DNA of 5,098 bases, taken from the NCBI GenBank assembly GCA_018817865.1, contig JAHITG010000113.1, forward strand, positions 1 through 5,098, given 5' to 3'. Source of the stretch: Spirochaetota bacterium. Its GTDB lineage: Bacteria; Spirochaetota; JAHITG01. Shown here piece after piece: positions 1-5,098 of this stretch (the first letter of the stretch is position 1; each line of letters starts with the position of its first letter). The notes under the pieces are model-generated. The model worked only from the letters and a program-made list of their open reading frames with translations, had not been told where the DNA came from and searched no databases. The position numbers were made by a program, and so were the translations under genes.

Positions 1-77
1 ATAAGGAAACCCCTTATCTTTAAAAATAATTATAATTAATTATAATAAAAAATTATTGAAAATCAATTAAATTGATT
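1..77. repeat. AT-rich non-coding tract with stacked palindromes
   Basis: No gene is visible here. Several short symmetric elements follow one another: ATAAGG (1-6) with CCTTAT (12-17); the perfect 18-bp palindrome ATTATAATTAATTATAAT (29-46), flanked by AATAATT (25-31) and AATTATT (51-57); and AATCAATT (61-68) with AATTGATT (70-77) around a single A. Such low-complexity AT DNA forms palindromes easily, so no specific role is claimed. It could hold the transcription end of the helicase operon or a promoter for a gene beyond the left edge. Confidence 0.4.
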
Positions 78-113
78 CCCTTAATTTGCAACAGCCTGTT
101 TCGCGGGAATGAC
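75..113. repeat. REP-like inverted repeat, ATTCCC / GGGAAT
   Basis: ATTCCC (75-80) is the reverse complement of GGGAAT (105-110), separated by 24 nt that include TTTGCAACAGCC (85-96). The right part, TTTCGCGGGAATGAC (99-113), resembles half of a widespread bacterial repeat whose intact form is a tight hairpin (ATTCCCGC..GCGGGAAT). Here the left arm is displaced, as if the element had decayed or been interrupted. The pairing is visible; the family relationship is from memory. Confidence 0.4.
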
Positions 114-122
114 AATCATTAC

Positions 123-150
123 GTAGGGACAAGGCATGCCTTGTCCCTAC
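123..150. repeat. Perfect 28-bp palindrome after the helicase gene
   Basis: The 14-base half GTAGGGACAAGGCA is followed immediately by its exact reverse complement, with no mismatch and no spacer. The centre is GCATGC. The palindrome starts 26 bp beyond the helicase TAG. There is no T-run on either side, so it is not a textbook intrinsic terminator, although the folded RNA could pause polymerase or protect the 3' end of the operon transcript. The sequence resembles interspersed extragenic palindromes of the form GTAGGG..CAAGGCATGCC..., seen in many environmental bacterial genomes and often thought to be spread by REP-associated transposases. That link is from memory and is inference here. Confidence 0.8.
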
Positions 151-175
151 ATTTGTCAGGGATCAAGATATTGTC

Positions 176-2080
176 CTAAACATGTTCGATAAATTCAGGG
201 TTGATCTCGGAGATGAACCGGGATGTATCCACGATCCTGTTGTTCCCGAAAAAACTGAAGAGCTGGGGGCCTGTCAGATAAACCCTCTCTTTGGCTCTTG
301 TAAGGCCGACATAAAAGAGGCGTCTCTCTTCCTCGATCTGGGTCTGGTAATCCTCACTTCGAAGGATCCTGTAATGAGGGAACATTCCTTCCTGGAGCCC
401 GATGATAAAGACAGCTTTAAACTCCAGGCCCTTTGCATTGTGGATCGTGATCACATGCACGTCATCCTCTTTCTCATGCAGCTCATCGATCTGTGTCATC
501 AGGCTGATGCGGAAGATATATTCCTCCAGGGTGGCTCCTGTCTTATTCTGCTTCATAAAATCCCTGATATCCTTTAAAAATTCATTTACGTTATTCAACC
601 GGATCTCATACTCCGGAAATTTTTTCAAATATTCCAGGTACTCTGTTCTCTTAATCAGATGCGTCACAAGTTCCAGTAAATCCATTTTATTCTTCTTCTC
701 AATCAGCTCCTGGATCAAATCCGTAAAAAGATCAAGCTGGTCCCTCCTTTTATGATCATCAAGATGATCGCTTAGCAAAAGTTTGTACAGGCCTGTCTTT
801 TTCTGTGCTGCTGTTTCTACAATGGTATCCACTGTCTGCTTTCCTATTCCCCGGGGAGGAAAATTGATGATACGCAAAAGAGACATGGCGTCATTCTGAT
901 TATTTATGAATTTAAGATAAGCCAGAAGGTTCTTGATCTCAACCTTTTCAAAAAATTTTAACCCCCCGATGATCCTGTAGGGAATATTTGCTTCCCGCAT
1001 GGCAAACTCAAGGTTCTGATAGTAATAGTTGGTTCGGCAGAAGAGCGCTACATCCCTGTACCGGTATCCTTCATTTTTCAACTCATTGATCTGCTCTATT
1101 ACAAACGCGGACTCCTGCGCAATATCCGGACATGTAAAGGCCTTCACCTTCTCTCCGTTTGCCCTGGCACTCCAGAGTATCTTTTTATCATGAGAGGAGT
1201 TGAGCCTGATCACGGAAGTGGCTGCTTTTAGAATGTTATTTACCGAGCGATAGTTCTGCTCCAGCTTTATGATAAGGGGGTTTTTAAAATCATTCCTGAA
1301 CTTTGTAAAATTATTAATAGAAGCACCTCGCCATGAATAGATAGACTGATCCGGGTCTCCGACAATGGTTATATTCTTTTTATCATATCCAAGCAGATAG
1401 ACCAGCTCATACTGGAATTCATTGGTATCCTGAAACTCATCCACCAGGATGTACCGGAAGCGCTCACGGTATTTATCAAGGACATTTCTATCCTTATAAA
1501 AGAGCTGTATGGCCCTGATCAGGAGGTCATCAAAATCAAAATAGTTCTGGCGGATCTTCAGTTCTTCATACTTTTCATAGATCGCAAAGATCTTTTCCAG
1601 GCCGTGATGTTCCGGGTCCACCGTGCTTTTCCTGTCATGAGGAATGCGAAGGTTTTTCAGTTTCGAAATGGTGCTGTTTACCAGGGAAGCATTGTAGATA
1701 TTCGTATCAAGCTCCATCCCTTTTATAATATCCTTTAATATGCTGTTCTTATCACTGTCATCAATGATTATAAAATCTTCCGGATGCTCTCTGCGTAAAA
1801 TCACCGTGCAGAGGGAATGGAAAGTTGAGATCCAGAGATCCGGCTTTTTGTTCTCTGAAAACCGGATGACCCTCTTCTTCATTTCATCGGCCGCTTTGTT
1901 GGAAAAAGCCAATGCGAGTATATTGCAGGGATCTTTCTTCAGCTTTTGCAGCAGGTAAGCTATCTTATAAGTGATGACCCTGGTTTTACCGGTTCCTGCG
2001 CCGGCTGATATGAATAAAGGAGTATCAAAAGTCTCAACAGCCTTCAGCTGTTCTTTGTTCAGTTCTTTTGAAAAATCCAC
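176..2080 (-). CDS. uvrD: UvrD/PcrA/Rep-family 3'-5' DNA helicase, compact form
   Basis: A superfamily 1A ATP-dependent DNA translocase of 634 residues. In order: Q-motif LNKEQ (7-11), Walker A SAGAGTGKT (25-33, Lys32), Ia ALAFSNKAADEM (56-67), STFHSLC (85-91), DEFQD (214-218), III GDPDQSIYSWRGA (241-253), IV EQNYRS (274-279, Arg278), GGLKFFEKVEIKN (372-384), V HNAKGLEF (547-554) and VI EEERRLFYVGLTRAKERV (583-600, Arg595). All catalytic residues are intact, so it should be active. The protein ends soon after the SRFISEI segment (620-626). It thus lacks the roughly 70-90-residue linker and Tudor-like tail of UvrD and PcrA, and it is shorter than Rep. The start is GTG: no in-frame ATG exists between it and the upstream in-frame stop, and the Q-motif follows at the usual distance. 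Only a weak AGG lies about 10 nt upstream. It begins 39 bp after cutA. Sequence alone does not separate uvrD, pcrA and rep; the symbol is a family label. Confidence 0.95.
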   Translation of the reverse strand: MDFSKELNKEQLKAVETFDTPLFISAGAGTGKTRVITYKIAYLLQKLKKDPCNILALAFSNKAADEMKKRVIRFSENKKPDLWISTFHSLCTVILRREHPEDFIIIDDSDKNSILKDIIKGMELDTNIYNASLVNSTISKLKNLRIPHDRKSTVDPEHHGLEKIFAIYEKYEELKIRQNYFDFDDLLIRAIQLFYKDRNVLDKYRERFRYILVDEFQDTNEFQYELVYLLGYDKKNITIVGDPDQSIYSWRGASINNFTKFRNDFKNPLIIKLEQNYRSVNNILKAATSVIRLNSSHDKKILWSARANGEKVKAFTCPDIAQESAFVIEQINELKNEGYRYRDVALFCRTNYYYQNLEFAMREANIPYRIIGGLKFFEKVEIKNLLAYLKFINNQNDAMSLLRIINFPPRGIGKQTVDTIVETAAQKKTGLYKLLLSDHLDDHKRRDQLDLFTDLIQELIEKKNKMDLLELVTHLIKRTEYLEYLKKFPEYEIRLNNVNEFLKDIRDFMKQNKTGATLEEYIFRISLMTQIDELHEKEDDVHVITIHNAKGLEFKAVFIIGLQEGMFPHYRILRSEDYQTQIEEERRLFYVGLTRAKERVYLTGPQLFSFFGNNRIVDTSRFISEINPEFIEHV

Positions 2081-2119
2081 GGCATCACGACCTGATCTTG
2101 TGCCATTCTCTCTTTATAT

Positions 2120-2449
2120 TTATTTAACAGACTCCAAGATCCATTTTAAATAATCTTCATTGCCTGAACTGATATCAAGGACTACAACTTCCGGGACATC
2201 ATAGGAATGGATCTGTTTCACCTTTGTTATCAGGGCTTCTGCTTTATCCTTTGTTGTCTTGAAGATCAAAAGAGCTTCTTCATCCGTATTCAGTTTATTC
2301 TCCCACCAGTAGATACTTTTGATCGTATCGACAATATTAACACAAGCGGATAATTTCTGCTGAACGATCACCTGTCCGATCATATCTGCTTCCTGTCTGG
2401 GAGCCGTGACCAATACAACTTTATAGAGGCCCTTATCAGGATCACTCAT
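2120..2449 (-). CDS. cutA: CutA1-family divalent-cation tolerance protein
   Basis: CutA1 proteins are small, very stable cytoplasmic homotrimers with a ferredoxin-like fold related to PII signalling proteins. E. coli cutA was named for a copper-tolerance phenotype, but the biochemical role remains unsettled. At 109 residues this one has normal family length. Visible signatures are the first strand YKVVLVTAPRQEAD (9-22), the conserved Cys36 in LSACVNIV, the aromatic core SIYWWENKL (45-53), LLIFKTT (60-66), the HSYDVPEVV block (81-89) with its conserved His and Glu, and the C-terminal GNEDYLKWI (96-104). The ATG lies 6 bp after the stop of the EF-G-like gene. The nearest purine-rich ribosome binding sequence (GAGGAAG) sits inside the last codons of that gene, about 11-14 nt from the ATG, so translational coupling is likely. 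No in-frame alternative start is apparent. No metal-efflux or sensor gene is adjacent. Confidence 0.95.
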   Translation of the reverse strand: MSDPDKGLYKVVLVTAPRQEADMIGQVIVQQKLSACVNIVDTIKSIYWWENKLNTDEEALLIFKTTKDKAEALITKVKQIHSYDVPEVVVLDISSGNEDYLKWILESVK

Positions 2450-2455
2450 TATTTT

Positions 2456-4543
2456 TTAAGCTTCCTCTTTCTCTTTTTTAGCCAGTTCAATGATCTTCTG
2501 GCTGACATCATGAGGAACTTCACTGTAGTGGTCAAATGCACTTTCATAAGTACCGCTTCCCTGAGTGATCGATTTGAGCTCATTGATGTATTTATTCATT
2601 TCAGACTGGGGCACATGGGCATTGATGATCTTGAGGCCGGCCTGGTCTTCCATACCCAGGATCTTTCCCCTCCGGCTGTTAAGATCGCTCATGATATCAC
2701 CCATATATTTATCAGGAGAATAGACCTTGATCCTCATGATAGGCTCAAGGAGCACAGCCTTTGCACTTTCCGCAGCAATTTTAAATGCCATGGAACCAGC
2801 TATCTGAAAAGCAATGTCTGACGAGTCCACATTATGATAACTGCCGTCAAAAACCGTGGCCTTGACCTTGATGATCGGATATCCGGCCAGGAACCCTTTT
2901 AAAAGGGTTTCTCTTACGCCTTTTTCTATTGATGGTATATACTTTCCGGGGATGGAACCGCCGACGATCTTATTTACAAATTCAAAATCTTCACTGCCGT
3001 TCGTTGTAGTCAGAGGTTCGATCTTAAGCCAGCAGTCACCGTACTGCCCTCTTCCACCGGTCTGTTTCTTATACTTCCCTTGAGCTTCAGATGCTTTCTT
3101 GATCGTTTCACGATAAGGGATCTTTGTGTCTTCGGTAATGACATTGACACCATACTTATTCTTTAAATTATTCAGGAATATATTGATCTGGACTTCACCC
3201 ATTCCGCTGATAATGGTCTGTTTCAGCTCCGAATCCACATTTATCTTTATCGTGGGGTCAGCTTCCAGCATTTTATGCAGGCTTGAGCTCAGTTTGTCTT
3301 CATCGGCTTTGGTTTTGGCCTTAATAGCTATATCCAAAAGCGGATACGGGAACTCGATATCCGGAAATTTCACTTTATCTGAAGCAGAACAGAGTGTATT
3401 CCCTATATGGGTCTTCTTTAATTTCAGGAGAACCCCGATATCTCCGGCAATCAGCTTCTTGATCTCTTTTTTATCCTTACCCACTATAGAGTTGATCTGG
3501 CCGATCTTTTCGCTGACATCCTTGTTGGTATTGTAATACTCTTCCCCGTAATTGATCGTTCCTGAAAAAACACGAACAAAATTCAACTCTCCCACATGGG
3601 ACTCGGCTTCAGTTTTAAAGATAAAAGCTTTAACAGGAGCAGATGAGTCTGCCTTGCATTCCACCTCGGTCTTTCCATCGGCCTTGAATGCTTTTACAGG
3701 GATCCTGTCCGCGGGTGAAGGAGAAGAGATCTCAATAAAATTCAAGAGGGAATGAACACCGATATCACGGTTTGCCACGCCGGAAAAGACCGGGGTGATC
3801 GTACCGTTGAGTACGCCCTGTTTCAGCCCGCTGGAGATCTCCTCTTCGGAGATGCTTCCTTGTTCAAAATATTTTTCCATCAAAGAATCTTTGGTCTCAG
3901 CGATCGCCTCCACCATTTTCAGACGGTATTCATCAGCTGTACCCTTCAGATTTTCCGGGATCTCTTTTGTTTCGACCTTATCCCCGTTTATATAATATGC
4001 CTTATTCTCAAACACATTGATCACGCCTTTTATTTCTTTCCCTTCCCTTATAGGAATAGTAAGCGGCATTACTCCTGTCTTGATCACATCCTTGATCTTG
4101 TTCAATGCCTGGTCGTAATCAGCATTCTCTTTATCCATCTTGTTGATAAAAAGGATCTTGGAAAGATTATGTTTCTGAGCTTCTTTTAACAACTTAAGGG
4201 ATGTAAACTGGATCCCCATGGCAGCATCAATAACATCCACAATAATATCTACTCCTCTTAGTGCTGCAATGGGTTCACCGATAAAATCAGTATATCCGGG
4301 AGTATCGACCAGGTTGATCTTCTTGGAATTGTACATGAACTGGGCCAGGGAATTACTGATCGAGATCTTCCTTTCGATCTCCTCTTCAGTATAATCAAAG
4401 ACTGAACTGCCGTCATCCACTTTTCCCAGCCGGGAAACAGCCTTGGCTTCGTACAAAAGTGCATCAGCAAGTGATGTTTTACCTGTACCGTTATGTCCGA
4501 TAAGGGCTATATTTCTGATGTTTTCCGTTGTAATATCTGCCAT
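2456..4543 (-). CDS. fusA: Elongation factor G-like GTPase (EF-G2 type)
   Basis: A 695-residue ribosome-associated translational GTPase with the full EF-G layout. The G domain has P-loop GHNGTGKT (16-23), a switch I motif ERKISIS (57-63), G3 DTPGYTDF (90-97), NKMD (134-137) and SGVAN (254-258), with the G' insert between the last two. Domain II spans about 300-395 and domain III about 400-470. Domain IV carries TGGRGQYG (495-502) and the tip loop SYHNVDSSD (568-576, His570). Domain V contains MGDIMSDLNSRRGKI (614-628). Three points set it apart from canonical translocase EF-G: the P-loop is GHNGTGKT rather than AHIDAGKT, Ser61 replaces the switch I Thr, and Tyr94 replaces the His of DTPGH. 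These resemble the EF-G-like/EF-G2 branch. It does not sit with rpsL, rpsG or tuf, as the main fusA usually does, so I infer a paralogue. The symbol fusA is the family name only. The Lys/Glu-rich C-terminus ends 6 bp before cutA. Confidence 0.93.
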   Translation of the reverse strand: MADITTENIRNIALIGHNGTGKTSLADALLYEAKAVSRLGKVDDGSSVFDYTEEEIERKISISNSLAQFMYNSKKINLVDTPGYTDFIGEPIAALRGVDIIVDVIDAAMGIQFTSLKLLKEAQKHNLSKILFINKMDKENADYDQALNKIKDVIKTGVMPLTIPIREGKEIKGVINVFENKAYYINGDKVETKEIPENLKGTADEYRLKMVEAIAETKDSLMEKYFEQGSISEEEISSGLKQGVLNGTITPVFSGVANRDIGVHSLLNFIEISSPSPADRIPVKAFKADGKTEVECKADSSAPVKAFIFKTEAESHVGELNFVRVFSGTINYGEEYYNTNKDVSEKIGQINSIVGKDKKEIKKLIAGDIGVLLKLKKTHIGNTLCSASDKVKFPDIEFPYPLLDIAIKAKTKADEDKLSSSLHKMLEADPTIKINVDSELKQTIISGMGEVQINIFLNNLKNKYGVNVITEDTKIPYRETIKKASEAQGKYKKQTGGRGQYGDCWLKIEPLTTTNGSEDFEFVNKIVGGSIPGKYIPSIEKGVRETLLKGFLAGYPIIKVKATVFDGSYHNVDSSDIAFQIAGSMAFKIAAESAKAVLLEPIMRIKVYSPDKYMGDIMSDLNSRRGKILGMEDQAGLKIINAHVPQSEMNKYINELKSITQGSGTYESAFDHYSEVPHDVSQKIIELAKKEKEEA

Positions 4544-4549
4544 AATCTC

Positions 4550-4556
4550 CCTCCTT
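4550..4556 (-). promoter_or_regulatory. Strong Shine-Dalgarno for the EF-G-like gene
   Basis: The minus strand reads AAGGAGG, then GAGATT, then ATG. This is a near-perfect Shine-Dalgarno at a 6-nt spacing, and it settles the start at 4543. It is much stronger than anything in front of cutA or the helicase gene, which suggests that this gene is the most efficiently initiated of the group. Confidence 0.9.
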
Positions 4557-4561
4557 ATTAG

Positions 4562-4589
4562 CTAATGGTTCATGGCTTTTGGCTGATGG
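4562..4589. repeat. Degenerate 7-bp tandem repeat, four units
   Basis: On the plus strand the bases read as four consecutive heptamers: CTAATGG, TTCATGG, CTTTTGG, CTGATGG. All four end in TGG and three end in ATGG. The array lies just upstream of the ribosome binding site of the EF-G-like gene and overlaps the left arm of the inverted repeat there. Short heptamer repeats in intergenic DNA are known in several bacterial groups, best described in cyanobacteria. Four degenerate units are weak evidence, so this may be a decayed relic or chance. Confidence 0.4.
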
Positions 4590-4615
4590 GACATTACACA
4601 TAAACCAAAAAGCCA
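4573..4615. repeat. Imperfect inverted repeat in the asd to EF-G-like spacer
   Basis: TGGCTTTTGG (4573-4582) pairs with CCAAAAAGCCA (4605-4615), leaving one bulged A and a 22-nt loop. In the transcribed (minus) direction the second arm is followed by ATGAACC rather than a run of T, so it does not look like a standard intrinsic terminator. It could still fold in a read-through transcript between asd and the EF-G-like gene. The pairing is seen directly; any function is inference. Confidence 0.45.
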
Positions 4616-4644
4616 ATTACTTTTTTTAAAGATTTAAAATATCA

Positions 4645-5098
4645 TCAAATCAAGTTCTTTTCTATCATGACTTCGGCGATCTGGACGGCATTCAGTGCGG
4701 CACCCTTCCTCAAATTATCCGCTACGATCCACATGTTCAGGCCATTCTCGATCGAGGAGTCTTCCCGGATCCTGCCCACAAAAGTATCATCGGTCCCGGC
4801 ACAGTCATAGGGCATGGGGTATTTATTATTGGCTACATCATCCACTACCTTGATCCCTTTTCCGTCCTTCGACAGGTCCATGGCCTGTTGACGGGTCACT
4901 TTTGATTCGGTCTCAATATTCACGGATTCACTATGGCCGGTAAAGACCGGCACCCGAATAGTAGTGGCACTTACCCTGATATCCTTGTCACCCATGATCT
5001 TTTGAGTCTCAAGGACCATCTTCTCTTCTTCTTTAGTATCCCCGTTATCCAGAAAATCACCGATATGGGGAATACAGTTGAATGCGATCTGATAAGGG
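4645..5098 (-). CDS. asd: Aspartate-semialdehyde dehydrogenase, C-terminal part (cut by window edge)
   Basis: Asd reduces L-4-aspartyl phosphate to L-aspartate 4-semialdehyde with NADPH in the cytoplasm, the branch point to lysine, diaminopimelate, threonine and methionine. The window shows the last 150 codons. The reading frame runs open to the right edge, so the first Met codon inside the window (5019) is internal and not the start. Numbering from the first visible residue, the segment begins PYQIAFNCIPHIGDF. It then has the KEEEK segment (22-26) that contributes substrate-binding Glu and Lys in the family, IRVPVFTGHSES (47-58) with substrate-binding Arg48 and catalytic His55, and the C-terminal signature RKGAALNAVQIAE. 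The active-site Cys and the N-terminal NADP-binding domain lie outside the window. The pattern matches the class with RVPV..GHSE, found in Gram-positive and many other bacteria, rather than the longer E. coli type. The gene ends in TGA, 101 bp before the next start. The family assignment is very secure. Confidence 0.97.
   Translation of the reverse strand, partial: PYQIAFNCIPHIGDFLDNGDTKEEEKMVLETQKIMGDKDIRVSATTIRVPVFTGHSESVNIETESKVTRQQAMDLSKDGKGIKVVDDVANNKYPMPYDCAGTDDTFVGRIREDSSIENGLNMWIVADNLRKGAALNAVQIAEVMIEKNLI

Noticed and set aside
1..17. ATAAGG/CCTTAT hairpin as an intrinsic terminator
   Set aside because: The stem is only 6 bp and has no T-run after it on the plus strand. On the minus strand the window ends, so the following bases cannot be judged.
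182..577. A 131-codon open frame on the plus strand
   Set aside because: It lies antisense within the helicase gene, whose motifs are complete. Its translation shows no recognisable domain.
2059..2106. A 15-codon frame in the cutA to helicase gap, a possible leader peptide
   Set aside because: The purine-rich GAGAGA abuts its ATG with no proper spacing, and the peptide has no regulatory features such as codon runs. It is mentioned only as context for the helicase start.
3752..4189. A 145-codon open frame on the plus strand
   Set aside because: It is antisense to the conserved G domain of the EF-G-like gene, has no family signature and no ribosome binding site I would trust.
4258..4470. A 70-codon open frame on the minus strand
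   Set aside because: It is an alternative frame inside the EF-G-like gene, across its P-loop to G3 region, with no independent signature.
4625..4653. Possible promoter for the EF-G-like gene on the minus strand: TTGATT, 17 nt, TTTAAA
   Set aside because: Each box matches the consensus at only 4 of 6 positions in a very AT-rich stretch, and the first box lies inside the last asd codons. Such matches are expected by chance.
4645..5019. A complete 124-residue protein starting at the Met codon at 5019
   Set aside because: The same frame continues upstream to the right edge with clear Asd sequence (PYQIAFNCIPHIGDF), so the Met is internal.

Overview
The window holds four protein-coding genes, all transcribed on the minus strand. 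In transcription order (right to left) they are: the C-terminal part of aspartate-semialdehyde dehydrogenase (asd, cut by the right edge), a 695-residue elongation factor G-like GTPase, a CutA1-family protein, and a compact UvrD/PcrA/Rep-type superfamily 1 DNA helicase. Coding density is high. The only non-coding stretches are 101 bp between asd and the EF-G-like gene, 6 bp and 39 bp at the next two junctions, and about 175 bp at the left edge, downstream of the helicase.

The source is a bacterium: Shine-Dalgarno initiation, bacterial-type Asd, bacterial EF-G architecture and UvrD-family helicase. Base composition is moderately AT-rich, a little over 40% GC as estimated by eye. No marker here fixes the phylum. 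The dispersed-repeat style of the spacers (a perfect 28-bp palindrome, an ATTCCC/GGGAAT inverted repeat, a degenerate 7-bp tandem repeat) is of a kind seen in many environmental bacterial genomes. That is an impression, not proof.

Functionally the genes are housekeeping: lysine/threonine/methionine/diaminopimelate synthesis (Asd), a translation-factor paralogue (EF-G-like), a small trimeric protein linked to metal tolerance (CutA) and DNA repair or replication-fork maintenance (helicase). The tight spacing from the EF-G-like gene through cutA to the helicase supports one transcript for these three. Asd may belong to the same transcript or precede a separate one. No functional theme links the four, so the grouping looks like an opportunistic housekeeping operon.

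I found no convincing novel defence, mobile or biosynthetic system. The points most worth a second look are: the EF-G-like protein, in which Tyr replaces the catalytic-position His of the G3 motif and Ser replaces the switch I Thr; the strong enrichment of GATC tetramers inside the coding regions; the perfect palindrome after the helicase gene; and the helicase itself, which lacks the C-terminal extension of UvrD/PcrA and starts at GTG with a weak ribosome binding site. No tRNA, rRNA, CRISPR array, complete insertion sequence or replication origin is visible.
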